The position numbers and the translations under genes are program-made. Shown piece after piece: positions 22,730-30,133 of a stretch of DNA of 30,690 nt. The DNA lies in NCBI GenBank assembly GCA_902472225.1, contig CABRNB010000021.1:1-30690 (forward strand), in the 5' to 3' direction. The notes under the pieces are model-generated. The model did no database searches. It had not been told where the DNA came from and saw only the letters and a program-made list of their open reading frames with translations. This DNA is from Caccousia sp900752115 (lineage in GTDB: Bacteria; Bacillota; Clostridia; Oscillospirales; Acutalibacteraceae). Position 1 is the stretch's first letter, and every line of letters begins with the position of its first letter.

Positions 22730-22763
22730 GGCGGGCTTTCCGGGGGAAGGCCCGCTCTTTTTC
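22730..22763 (+). terminator. Intrinsic terminator of the ftsEX operon
   Basis: GCGGGC and GCCCGC arms with inner TTTCC/GGAA pairing around a G-rich loop are followed by CTCTTTTTC. It lies about 32 nt after the S41-like stop. Confidence 0.85.
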
Positions 22764-22824
22764 CCTCATTGGAAAGAGGCTTCCCCGCGAAAATCCGTTC
22801 CGAAAAAATTCCTGCCGCCCGATA

Positions 22825-22853
22825 TTGACACAGAGAATACAAATCGGTACGCT
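22825..22853 (+). promoter_or_regulatory. Promoter of the two-component genes
   Basis: A perfect -35 TTGACA (22825-22830) is followed after 17 bp by the weak -10 TACGCT (22848-22853); TAAAAT follows at 22-bp spacing. The leader would be only about 25 nt. Confidence 0.55.
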
Positions 22854-22881
22854 AAAATAGGAGCGGAAGGAGGGGGAAGGG

Positions 22882-23271
22882 ATGAACCACAGAATTTTGA
22901 TTGTGGAGGACGAAGCGAAGCTGCGGGAGGTTCTGTGCGATTATTTCCGCAGCCGCGGAAATATGCTGGCCGGGGACGTGCTCGAGGACGGCGGCGTGAG
23001 GCTTGTGCTCTCCGCGCAGAAGGCGTTTGCCGCCGGGCGGGAGCTTGCGCTCACCCCGAAGGAGTTTGCCCTGCTGCGCTGCCTGATGCAGAACCGGAAC
23101 ATCGTGATGAGCCGCGAGCAGCTTCTCGTCAAGTGCTGGGGCTATGAGTACGAAGGGGAGGCGCGGGCGGTCGACACCCACATCCGGCGGCTGCGCGAAA
23201 AGCTCGGGGAGAGCGCTTCCTGCATCAAGACCGTGATCAAGGCGGGGTACCGGTGGGAGGGAGAAGGATGA
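22882..23271 (+). CDS. OmpR-type response regulator with most of the receiver deleted
   Basis: This 129-residue protein starts at ATG 22882 behind GGAAGGAGGGGGAAGGG. Residues 1-26 are the normal first strand and helix of a receiver (I-L-I-V-E-D-E-A-K-L-R-E-V-L). At residue 27 the sequence jumps in frame to the linker, and residues about 52-129 form a complete winged-helix DNA-binding domain (L-T-P-K-E-F-A-L-L, R-E-Q-L-L, V-D-T-H-I-R-R-L-R-E-K-L-G, G-Y-R-W). About 90 residues usual for the family (about 225 in total), including the phospho-acceptor Asp and the switch Thr/Lys, are missing. It overlaps the kinase gene by four nt. It may be a constitutive regulator, a dominant inhibitor or an in-frame deletion derivative. 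Confidence 0.9.
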   Translation: MNHRILIVEDEAKLREVLCDYFRSRGNMLAGDVLEDGGVRLVLSAQKAFAAGRELALTPKEFALLRCLMQNRNIVMSREQLLVKCWGYEYEGEARAVDTHIRRLREKLGESASCIKTVIKAGYRWEGEG

Positions 23272-25298
23272 AGAGGAAAAAGAGGGCGCTCCCATCCTCC
23301 TCGGCCATGACCGCGCTGCTGCTCTCCTTCTCCATGCTGCTGCTCTGGGGCGTGTCCATGGCCTGCGTGACCAATGTGACGGCAGAGTATGCCGCGTCGC
23401 GGATGCTGACGGATTACAGCGAGTTTGCCTCCGTGCTGGCCCGCCGGAACTACGACGAGTCGGTGGGAGAGGGAAACACGCCCGGCGAAAATCTGCTTGC
23501 GCGGCGGCAGTGGGGAGCCGTTCTCGACGGAGGCCGGGCCGAATCCTTTTTGAGCGGAACTGCCTGGGCGGACGGGGAAGACGGATTTCTCCTCCCGCCC
23601 GCGGCAAACGATACCGTTTCTTCCGCCGCCGCCGTTTTTGACGCGGAGGGAAATCTCCTTGCGTACAGCTGGGAGGACTTCTTCGCGTTTGCCTGGCAGA
23701 CGGAGGAGGAATGGAAGAGCGGGGAGGATGTCCCCTCACGCTTTGCCCGTGCGCGGTTTGACCGCGCGTGCCTCACCGAGGCGGGCGCAGAGCTCAAAGA
23801 CGGCCTGGCGCTGCCCTTCTTTGCCGAGGCCATGCGGTTTACCGGAACGTTTGACGGCATGGATTTCACGCCGTCTGTCATCGAGTACGTCTCCGATGAG
23901 GATTTCTCGCGGGCGCTGTCCGACATGGGCTCCGGGTCGTTTACCGTTTCGGGCGTCGTGGAGGAGTATGCGCTGCCGTGGAGGCTCCTCTACGAGAACC
24001 CCGGCGCCGTGCCTTCAGACGCGGAGCAGGTGGTGTTTTACTCCGATCGGATCGATCTCTGTCTGGCGCGGCCGTCGCCCTCCTTTTCCTATGACGGAAA
24101 ACAGTATGAAGAGCTGAAGGATTTCATTTGCGAGCTTGGGCCGGTGCTGATCAGGAGCTCGGGGGTTCGGAGCCGCTTCGAGGGGACCGATCTGCTGATT
24201 CCCAGCGCCAGCTACTGCATTCGCTCCGACGGTGTGACGTGGCCGGAATCCAACTGGTTCCATCCCGAAACGTCAGACGGGCAGGAGCTCCTTTTCTGCA
24301 CGGTCAGCGTGGTGGTTGGCTCCCCGTGGCGGATGGCGATGAGTCAGCTCAAAAGCGTCTATCTCGGCTCGTTCCTGCTCGCCGCCGCGCTGGCGCTTCT
24401 GCTGTGGACGCTCCTGCGGCGCAGGCTGATTGTCCCGGCCCGGCTGGTGGCGGAGGAGCTTGCGAAGGACGAGAGAACCGGGTGGAGCGCGCCGTCCCGC
24501 CGCGTCTGGCGGGAGGGGCAGAGGCTGTTCGAGGGTCTTGCCCGGGTGCGCGGGGTGCTGCAGGAGGACGCCGGGGAGCTTGGCAGGCAGAAGAACGAGA
24601 TCACCCGCCTCAACACCGTCCTGCAATATGCCGAGGACGCGGAAGCAAACCGCAGGCAGCTGACCTCGAGCATCGCCCACGAGCTGAAAACGCCTCTCGC
24701 GGTGGTGCACAGCTACGCCGAGGGCCTGAAAGAGCGCATCGCGGAGAAAAAGAGGGATCAGTATCTCGACGTGATTCTCTCGGAAACGGAGCGTATGGAC
24801 GCGATGGTGCTCGAGATGCTCGATCTCTCCCGGCTGGAGGCGGGCAGGGTGAAGCTTTCGCGCGACGAATTTTCTCTCCCCGCGCTGACGCGCGCCGTTT
24901 TTGACAAGCTGGAGCGGGCGATCGAGGCCAAGGAGCTGCGGCTTACGCTCAACCTCCCCGGGGAACTCACCGTGACGGCGGACGAGAGCCGCATCGCCCA
25001 GGTCATTGAGAATTTTGCCTCGAACGCCGTCAAGTACACGCCGGCCGGCGGCTGCGTGGAGGCGACGCTTGGCCGGGAACGCGGCGGGATTACGTTTACC
25101 GTCACAAACGACAGCGCGCCCCTTTCCGAGGAAGCGCTGCGCCGGGTCTGGGACACATTTTACCGGGCGGATGAGTCGCGCTCCGGCGGCGGCACCGGTC
25201 TCGGCCTTGCCATTGCCAAGAACATTATCGAGCTGCACGGCGGGCGCTGTTTTGCGTACAACACCGAAAAAGGAGTGGCGTTTGGCTTCACGATTTAG
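23268..25298 (+). CDS. Sensor histidine kinase
   Basis: This 676-residue protein starts at ATG 23268, overlapping the regulator stop (ATGA), with GGGAGG seven nt upstream. TM1 is at about 15-37. A large extracellular sensor domain spans about 40-355, TM2 about 360-385, followed by a HAMP-like linker. HisKA has the H-box S-I-A-H-E-L-K-T-P-L with His471. HATPase_c shows the N box (N-F-A-S-N-A-V-K-Y-T) and G boxes (G-G-G-T-G-L-G-L-A-I). All catalytic motifs are present, so it should autophosphorylate. Its partner in cis has no phospho-acceptor, so it must act through another regulator or be futile. The extracellular domain is unusually long for this class and I do not recognise its fold. Confidence 0.93.
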   Translation: MKRKKRALPSSSAMTALLLSFSMLLLWGVSMACVTNVTAEYAASRMLTDYSEFASVLARRNYDESVGEGNTPGENLLARRQWGAVLDGGRAESFLSGTAWADGEDGFLLPPAANDTVSSAAAVFDAEGNLLAYSWEDFFAFAWQTEEEWKSGEDVPSRFARARFDRACLTEAGAELKDGLALPFFAEAMRFTGTFDGMDFTPSVIEYVSDEDFSRALSDMGSGSFTVSGVVEEYALPWRLLYENPGAVPSDAEQVVFYSDRIDLCLARPSPSFSYDGKQYEELKDFICELGPVLIRSSGVRSRFEGTDLLIPSASYCIRSDGVTWPESNWFHPETSDGQELLFCTVSVVVGSPWRMAMSQLKSVYLGSFLLAAALALLLWTLLRRRLIVPARLVAEELAKDERTGWSAPSRRVWREGQRLFEGLARVRGVLQEDAGELGRQKNEITRLNTVLQYAEDAEANRRQLTSSIAHELKTPLAVVHSYAEGLKERIAEKKRDQYLDVILSETERMDAMVLEMLDLSRLEAGRVKLSRDEFSLPALTRAVFDKLERAIEAKELRLTLNLPGELTVTADESRIAQVIENFASNAVKYTPAGGCVEATLGRERGGITFTVTNDSAPLSEEALRRVWDTFYRADESRSGGGTGLGLAIAKNIIELHGGRCFAYNTEKGVAFGFTI

Positions 25299-25332
25299 CG
25301 GCAGGCGCACACAAAAACACAAAACCATGCAG

Positions 25333-25359
25333 GCCCGGCGGCGTATTGCCCCGCCGGGC
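25333..25359 (+). other. Hairpin between the kinase gene and rtcB
   Basis: GCCCGGCGG and CCGCCGGGC form a perfect 9-bp stem with a nine-base loop, ending about 20 nt before the rtcB start. There is no T-run. It may separate expression of the kinase and rtcB or affect rtcB translation. Confidence 0.45.
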
Positions 25360-25379
25360 ATTGGAATAGAGAGGACCAT

Positions 25380-26588
25380 ATGATTGAAATCAGAGGAAAA
25401 TACAACGAGGCGAAAATTTTCACCGACGTGGTGGACAGCGCCTCTCTCGCACAGGTACAGGAGCTGTGCAACCAGGAATTCACAGCGGGCAGCCGTATCC
25501 GGCTGATGCCCGATATTCACGCCGGAAAGGGCTGTACCATCGGCACCACCATGACCATCACCGACAAGGTGGTTCCCAATCTGGTGGGAGTGGACATCGG
25601 CTGCGGCATGGAGACCGTCCGGGTGCGGGAAACCCGCCTGGAACTGCAGAAGCTGGATAAGCTGATCCGCGAAAAAATCCCTTCGGGCTTTTCGATCCGG
25701 GACAAGGCGCACCGGTACGCGGATGAAATCGATCTCGAAGAGCTGTGCTGCGCCGGCCATGTGGATCTGCTGCGGGCCGCGAAGAGCGTCGGCACGCTGG
25801 GCGGCGGCAACCACTTCATTGAAGTGGATCGGGATGACGACGGAGCCCTTTACGTCGTGGTTCATTCCGGCAGCCGTCACCTGGGCGTGGAGGTGGCGGG
25901 GTATTACCAGGAGGCAGGGTACCGCGAGCTCAACCGCACGGATCCCGCTTCCGTGGAGGCTCTCACGGCCCGGCTGAAGGCGGAGGGCCGGGACAGGGAA
26001 ATCCGGAAGGAGCTCCGAAAGCTCAAGAACCTCAAGCGCACCCCGATTCCCAAAGTGCTGGCCTATGTGTCCGGGGAACTGTTTGAGCAGTATATTCACG
26101 ACATGAAAATTGTCCAGCAGTTCGCCATGCTCAACCGCCAGGCCATGATGGATGAGATTGTGAAGGGCATGAAGCTCCATGTGGAGGAGCAGTTTACCAC
26201 CATCCACAATTATATCGATACCGACAGCCGGATCCTGCGCAAGGGAGCGGTGTCCGCGCAGGCGGGCGAACGTCTGCTGATCCCCATCAACATGCGGGAC
26301 GGAAGCCTTCTGTGCGTGGGAAAGGGCAACGAGGACTGGAACTGCTCGGCTCCGCACGGCGCGGGCCGCCTCATGAGCCGCGCCGAGGCCAAGCAGTCCT
26401 TCACCGTGTCCGAATTCAAAAAGCAGATGGAACAGATCTACACCACCTCGGTGAGCAAGGCCACCCTCGACGAGTGCCCCATGGCCTACAAGGGCATGCA
26501 GGATATTCTGGACAACATCGGCCCCACGGCGGAGGTGGAGAAAATTATCCGGCCCATATACAACTTCAAGGCCGGGGACGAGGACTGA
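25380..26588 (+). CDS. rtcB: RtcB-type RNA-splicing ligase
   Basis: This 402-residue protein starts at ATG 25380 behind GAGAGGA. The RtcB landmarks are all present: D-I-H-A-G-K-G near 45-51, D-I-G-C-G at 72-76 with metal-binding Cys75, G-G-G-N-H-F at 141-146, H-S-G-S-R-H at 162-167 and H-G-A-G-R at 326-330, where the His forms the guanylate intermediate. The enzyme seals 2',3'-cyclic phosphate or 3'-phosphate ends to 5'-OH ends using GTP and Mn2+. The roughly 400-residue form is the common bacterial type. No archease or RtcA/RtcR is adjacent. It follows the kinase gene by about 80 nt and may be read from the same transcript. Confidence 0.95.
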   Translation: MIEIRGKYNEAKIFTDVVDSASLAQVQELCNQEFTAGSRIRLMPDIHAGKGCTIGTTMTITDKVVPNLVGVDIGCGMETVRVRETRLELQKLDKLIREKIPSGFSIRDKAHRYADEIDLEELCCAGHVDLLRAAKSVGTLGGGNHFIEVDRDDDGALYVVVHSGSRHLGVEVAGYYQEAGYRELNRTDPASVEALTARLKAEGRDREIRKELRKLKNLKRTPIPKVLAYVSGELFEQYIHDMKIVQQFAMLNRQAMMDEIVKGMKLHVEEQFTTIHNYIDTDSRILRKGAVSAQAGERLLIPINMRDGSLLCVGKGNEDWNCSAPHGAGRLMSRAEAKQSFTVSEFKKQMEQIYTTSVSKATLDECPMAYKGMQDILDNIGPTAEVEKIIRPIYNFKAGDED

Positions 26589-26711
26589 ACACCGGAGCCC
26601 TCTGGCATCCACAGACAGACGTTTTTTCGGTTAAAAGCGCAAAAAGGAGCGCGTGATTCATAAAATCAGCCGGTTTATTTGTGCGAATTCGCCAAAGTTT
26701 TCCTATAACGC

Positions 26712-26740
26712 TTACATTTTTACCAATTTTATGATAAAAT
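26712..26740 (+). promoter_or_regulatory. Promoter of the CarD-family gene
   Basis: TTACAT (26712-26717) and TAAAAT (26735-26740) are 17 bp apart, with an upstream TG (26732-26733) that makes an extended -10. The start near 26748 gives a leader of about 60 nt to ATG 26809. Confidence 0.7.
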
Positions 26741-26808
26741 ATAAGTGTACTATGACGATGGTTTTTTTCGGGAGACGTGGATCCCCATGGGAGAGGCCGG
26801 TAAGCAGC

Positions 26809-27342
26809 ATGGGAAAGGTGGATGGTATTGTGGTCAGGCATCAGGTGAATGATTTGGTTGTGTATGGATCGAACGGCGTATTTCGAATCGATGGGGTGTG
26901 CAAAAAGAAAATTGACGGCCGCGAGACGGAGTATTATGTGCTCAAGCCGGTGTATGAGCATGGCGTGTCCACCGCCTACGTGCCGGTGGAAAACGAACAG
27001 CTGACCGCGAAGCTGCGGCCGCTTCTCTCCCGTCAGGAGGTCGTGGAGCTCATTGATTCGCTGCCGCACATGCAGACGCCGTGGATCGAAAGCCAGGACG
27101 TTCGCCGTGAAAAGTACCGGGAGATCCTCCACAAAGGAGATCGCACCGCCATGATCCGCGCGATTCGCGCCCTGCACCTGCACCGCCGTGAGCAGGAGGC
27201 CCGCGGCAAGCGCCTTTATCTCGTGGACGAGCATTTCCTCAAGGAGGCCGAGCGTCTCCTCTACGACGAATTTGCCGTCGCTTTGCAGATGGAGCCGAAG
27301 CAGGTTCTGCCCTACATCCTGCAGCATCTGCAGGTCGGCTGA
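26809..27342 (+). CDS. carD: CarD-family RNA-polymerase-binding regulator
   Basis: From ATG 26809 the product is 177 residues. The frame is open further upstream but those starts lie at or before the predicted transcription start. A GTG at 26842 is an alternative and would match the usual family start just before D-L-V-V-Y-G. The N-terminal CarD/TRCF RNA-polymerase interaction domain is evident (V-V-Y-G-S-N-G-V-F-R-I, Y-Y-V-L-K-P-V-Y, V-P-V-E). The helical C-terminal domain follows (R-E-K-Y-R-E-I-L, H-L-H-R-R-E-Q-E-A-R-G-K). Members bind the polymerase beta subunit and tune open-complex stability at many promoters. A stem-loop terminator follows at 27434. Confidence 0.88.
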   Translation: MGKVDGIVVRHQVNDLVVYGSNGVFRIDGVCKKKIDGRETEYYVLKPVYEHGVSTAYVPVENEQLTAKLRPLLSRQEVVELIDSLPHMQTPWIESQDVRREKYREILHKGDRTAMIRAIRALHLHRREQEARGKRLYLVDEHFLKEAERLLYDEFAVALQMEPKQVLPYILQHLQVG

Positions 27343-27402
27343 AGCATCCGGCTTTCCCGCGAGGGCGGCCCTTCTTTGCCCGCTCCGGTTTTGATTTTCA
27401 CA

Positions 27403-27431
27403 TTGACTTTATACGGAAAAGCTTTTATAAT
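27403..27431 (+). promoter_or_regulatory. Near-consensus promoter ahead of the tRNA region
   Basis: TTGACT (27403-27408) and TATAAT (27426-27431) are 17 bp apart. The start near 27438 falls inside the next stem-loop. The only downstream genes on this strand are the decayed and intact tRNA-Arg, so this may be an old tRNA promoter. Confidence 0.75.
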
Positions 27432-27433
27432 AA

Positions 27434-27467
27434 GGAAAGCGCAGTCCTGTACTGCGCTTTCCTTTGC
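27434..27467. terminator. Stem-loop downstream of carD
   Basis: GGAAAGCGCAGT and ACTGCGCTTTCC form a perfect 12-bp stem with a five-base loop, followed by TTTGCTTTT. It suits as the carD terminator, but the promoter just upstream would start within its left arm, so it would also be the 5' end of the tRNA transcript. Confidence 0.65.
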
Positions 27468-27540
27468 TTTTGCCGCCGTGTGGACAGCGATGGCCTCGTT
27501 TTATGAGAAAAAGAGCGCCGGGCGGCAAAGGAGAATAGTT

Positions 27541-27608
27541 GCCTCCGTAGTTAAATGGATATAACAAACCCCTCCTAAGAGAACTAACTACGGTTCACTA
27601 AAGGAGGC
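27541..27608 (+). pseudogene. Decayed tRNA-Arg(CCU)
   Basis: The 5' acceptor strand (GCCTCC), the D arm (TAGTTAAATGGATATAAC) and the anticodon loop CTCCTAA closely follow bacterial argW-type tRNA-Arg(CCU) as I remember it. After the anticodon the homology breaks down: the 3' anticodon strand no longer pairs, the T arm has lost about five bases and no CCA follows. GGAGGC at the 3' end still pairs with the 5' end. CCGTAGTTA (27545-27553) and TAACTACGG (27585-27593) now form a perfect 9-bp inverted repeat, so the RNA would fold as a rod rather than a cloverleaf. Confidence 0.65.
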
Positions 27609-27645
27609 AGCGTGGGATAACTTTGTTAAGTTCAAAATTTAATAT

Positions 27646-27722
27646 GTGCCAGTAGCTCAGTTGGATAGAGCACCGCCCTCCTAAGGCGGGTGTCGGGGGT
27701 TCAAGTCCCTTCTGGCACGCCA
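27646..27722 (+). tRNA. tRNA-Arg, anticodon CCU
   Basis: This is a complete cloverleaf: acceptor GTGCCAG/CTGGCAC, D arm AGCTCAGTTGGATAGAGC, anticodon stem CCGCC/GGCGG with loop CTCCTAA, T loop TTCAAGT, discriminator G and an encoded CCA. It decodes AGG. It lies directly before an integrase gene pointing towards it, so its 3' half is the likely attachment site of the mobile element. Confidence 0.96.
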
Positions 27723-27756
27723 GACAATCATTGTCGGATAAGGGTTTCCGGCGTTT

Positions 27757-27798
27757 TTGCTTGCTTACAAGTTGCGATTGTAGGCAAGCAATTTTTTT
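27757..27798 (+). terminator. Intrinsic terminator of the tRNA
   Basis: TTGCTTGC...GCAAGCAA (8 bp), then one mismatch and TACAA/TTGTA, close a seven-base loop; T7 follows. It starts about 35 nt after the tRNA. Confidence 0.85.
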
Positions 27799-27840
27799 GC
27801 CTTTCATTTATGTTCCCCATCCTTTTTTCGGGCTAACACA

Positions 27841-27938
27841 GCTAAGGTTTTTGCTCATACAGGAAGGCTGTTTTTGAGGTGAAAATCACCCCTGCTAAGG
27901 TTTTTGAAGCCTTCTGCGGAAATTTGCGCTAAGGTTTT
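27841..27938. repeat. Three direct repeats GCTAAGGTTTT near the integrase 3' end
   Basis: Copies begin at 27841, 27894 and 27928, in the same orientation, between the tRNA terminator and the end of the integrase gene; the last overlaps the integrase stop. Position and number fit integrase arm-type or excisionase binding sites of an attL. Confidence 0.6.
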
Positions 27939-29371
27939 ATGGCCGCCAGCAATTTAGTTAACAGCTCTGGATTATCCTGAATGATACGAAGTAGTTCTTC
28001 TGCGTCCTGCTGTGGTTTGGCATCTCCGCCCTTGTGATAATCCTCTTCCATCTTTTGTGCGATTTTTACTTGATCGTCGTCATAAGCTTTTGAATAGCGG
28101 ATTACCATATCAGGTTCTGCCCACCCGCCTGCTCGCATCACCGCTTTCAGATTGCCGTTAGAAACTTGCATTTTCTTTGTGGCGCTGGCAGCACGGACAC
28201 TATGGAAAACAACATCGTCCAGTTTGTCTTCTGGGACGCTGGTAAACTTATAACCATTTTCACGCATTTCCACAATAATATCTTTAAACTTCCGGTTCAA
28301 CTGCTCCTGCATGATAGGGCGTCCATTGGGCTGGCAGATAATTAACTGATTGTCTTGATAATCGTCGCCGAAGATATTGGCAATCATTTCTTCCTGCATT
28401 TTCTTCAGCTGATCAAGCTTTTCAATCATAAGGTTGTTCAATTTGCTAAACCTCTCCGTAGCTTCTGTCTTGGGAGCTTTCAGAACGACCACCGTTTTGT
28501 TGTATGCGTTCATAATTGGAAAAGTATAGTAAATGATGAGTTTCGGCAAGTTGAGATTCTTTTTCGCCACCCTATCAAGTGCTTTGTAAATGTGCAAGGT
28601 TTTCTCAGTCCGGTTGTAATCCGGCCATTGAAGCCCACCTACTTCTCCACCACGAGTTGTGCAGTAATACTGAATGGCAAGAGCAACATGTATCGTGTAT
28701 CGCTCATAGTCACTTGGATCGTCAGTGTAATCCAGTATCCATTCAAATTCATCGGGTGAAAAGGCTGGACGCTCTTCCTCCTTATGTTCGGGAAGATCCG
28801 CGTCATTAAATGGGTTTTGCCGAATGTACTTCCACTTTCGAGCTTGATTAAAAGCAGTCCGGAGTACCTTATGGATGTCACGCACAATAGCAGAGGTAAC
28901 ATGCCCGCCTTCATCACTACCCTTTTGTTTCCCTCTGTTTGCCACGAGAGGGCACTCTTTGATCAGAAAATCATAGTAAGTATCGATCATTTGTGTAGTA
29001 ATATCGACAATCTTGTGCTGACCAAAATGGGGGTAAACATAGTTAATCATTCTGGAGCGGGAGCTGGTATAGTACGAATCACCCCAATGCTTTGTTCCAT
29101 ATTTCTCAATGAATTCTTCCATGTATTCTTCGAGAGTCGCATCGGTAGAGTTATCGCCAGCATTGTTGGAAACAGCTTTGACTACTTGCTTCTTCGCTTT
29201 TTCACGCGCCTTTTTTCTCTGTTCACGCCACTTCTTTTCTTCAGCATTTTTCTTGTCACGCAATTTCTCTGCCTGAGATGCCGTCAGTCCCGATTTCATA
29301 ACAGGATGCCTGTCGTCACCTTCGTAGTATGTGACAGCGTATTTCCCATTTCGTTTGCTAATGCTTGCCAT
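27929..29371 (-). CDS. int: Tyrosine-recombinase integrase
   Basis: This 480-residue protein starts at ATG 29371 behind GGGGAGG. An N-terminal arm-binding-like domain is followed by a Lys/Arg-rich helix (30-65) and a core-binding SAM-like domain (about 78-185). The catalytic domain has Arg240 (T-T-R-G-G-E), a likely beta-hairpin Lys301 (A-P-K-T-E), His390 and Arg393 (H-S-V-R), Trp417 in the usual His/Trp position and Tyr426 as nucleophile. An extra helical segment (about 305-335) lies before box II. It is transcribed towards the tRNA and follows an excisionase gene. Base composition is AT-richer than the host genes. Confidence 0.93.
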   Translation of the reverse strand: MASISKRNGKYAVTYYEGDDRHPVMKSGLTASQAEKLRDKKNAEEKKWREQRKKAREKAKKQVVKAVSNNAGDNSTDATLEEYMEEFIEKYGTKHWGDSYYTSSRSRMINYVYPHFGQHKIVDITTQMIDTYYDFLIKECPLVANRGKQKGSDEGGHVTSAIVRDIHKVLRTAFNQARKWKYIRQNPFNDADLPEHKEEERPAFSPDEFEWILDYTDDPSDYERYTIHVALAIQYYCTTRGGEVGGLQWPDYNRTEKTLHIYKALDRVAKKNLNLPKLIIYYTFPIMNAYNKTVVVLKAPKTEATERFSKLNNLMIEKLDQLKKMQEEMIANIFGDDYQDNQLIICQPNGRPIMQEQLNRKFKDIIVEMRENGYKFTSVPEDKLDDVVFHSVRAASATKKMQVSNGNLKAVMRAGGWAEPDMVIRYSKAYDDDQVKIAQKMEEDYHKGGDAKPQQDAEELLRIIQDNPELLTKLLAAIKP

Positions 29372-29436
29372 TACACTTCACCTCCCCAAAGAGAGATGGT
29401 GCAGTTCTTTTTATAGACTAAAGATTCCATATTCGA

Positions 29437-29658
29437 TTATTCCTCCATTTGAGACGATTGGTTATCCAACCATGCATCAAAAGAGGCCTTAGAAACCCGT
29501 ATGCTTCTGCCAATGTGGACAATCTTAAAGCTACCGGAATTGCACAGTTCGTATGCTTTTTTCCTGCTGACACCAAGAATATCCATTACTTCTGCAACAG
29601 TATAGGTCCTCTTTGCAACAGTTGGATTGGTGAAATTTTCTGTGCGTCCGATCGTCAT
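29437..29658 (-). CDS. xis: Excisionase-family HTH DNA-binding protein
   Basis: The frame extends to GTG 29712, but the predicted transcription start near 29710 excludes that codon. ATG 29658 (AAGGGAGG just upstream) gives 73 residues; ATG 29697 is an alternative. The core is the helix-turn-helix T-Y-T-V-A-E-V-M-D-I-L-G-V-S-R-K-K-A-Y-E followed by the wing (K-I-V-H-I-G-R-S-I-R-V-S), as in excisionase/MerR-like proteins. It should bend DNA at the attachment site and direct excision. It lies about 65 nt upstream of int on the same strand, probably co-transcribed. Confidence 0.88.
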   Translation of the reverse strand: MTIGRTENFTNPTVAKRTYTVAEVMDILGVSRKKAYELCNSGSFKIVHIGRSIRVSKASFDAWLDNQSSQMEE

Positions 29659-29716
29659 TACCTCCCTTCTTACAATCGGACGGATTGAGGAATCCATAGT
29701 CTGTAATAGCACCTTA

Positions 29717-29745
29717 ATTATATAATAATAGGACCCTCAATTCAA
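29717..29745 (-). promoter_or_regulatory. Promoter of xis-int
   Basis: On the minus strand TTGAAT (29745-29740) and TATAAT (29722-29717) are 17 bp apart. The start near 29710 fixes the xis start codon downstream of it. Confidence 0.8.
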
Positions 29746-29906
29746 TCCGATTATTTATTTCTGGATGGTCAAAATCACTTTCCAAAGGCCATTTCCTGCG
29801 CCGGGGCTTTCCGCCGCGTATTGCCAGGGCCCGCTGTGCGGTATTTCAATCGTGGGCGGGCTCCATGTGGTCATCGCACACTGTCCGCGATCCCTGTATA
29901 ACTCCA

Positions 29907-30092
29907 ATGGAAAAGGTTATGGGGCTTGTCAAGGTACAAAAAGAGCGTGCAGACCGGCTACGGAATCCCATGCCATGTCTGTACGCCCTATATATAGGAG
30001 ATGGCGGCCAAATTTCTGCAAATCCTGTGCCTTTTGATGAATTTTTTGAGCAATGCCATTTTCAACAACAGAAAGACACTATATATAGATGA
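29907..30092 (+). CDS. Possible small ORF, weak
   Basis: An ATG-started frame of 61 codons (M-E-K-V-M-G-L-V-K-V-Q-K-E-R-A-D-R-L) has a protein-like composition but no ribosome site, and the frame continues upstream into a GC-rich patch (29790-29900) that looks foreign to its surroundings. It may be the tail of a decayed gene. Otherwise 29746-30098 holds nothing that I can support. Confidence 0.2.
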   Translation: MEKVMGLVKVQKERADRLRNPMPCLYALYIGDGGQISANPVPFDEFFEQCHFQQQKDTIYR

Positions 30093-30098
30093 TATTCC

Positions 30099-30127
30099 TT
30101 GACTAACGCAAGATATTGTGCTACACT
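30099..30127 (+). promoter_or_regulatory. Promoter of the structured RNA/leader
   Basis: TTGACT (30099-30104) and TACACT (30122-30127) are 17 bp apart. Transcription would start near 30134. Confidence 0.8.
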
Positions 30128-30133
30128 GTTTTT

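Noticed and set aside
24273..26612. 779-residue minus-strand ORF opposite the kinase and rtcB
   Set aside because: It spans two well-defined genes on the other strand and has no motif that I recognise.
29659..29712. GTG start at 29712 for the excisionase
   Set aside because: The -10 box at 29722-29717 puts the transcription start at about 29710, so this codon would lie at or before the RNA 5' end.
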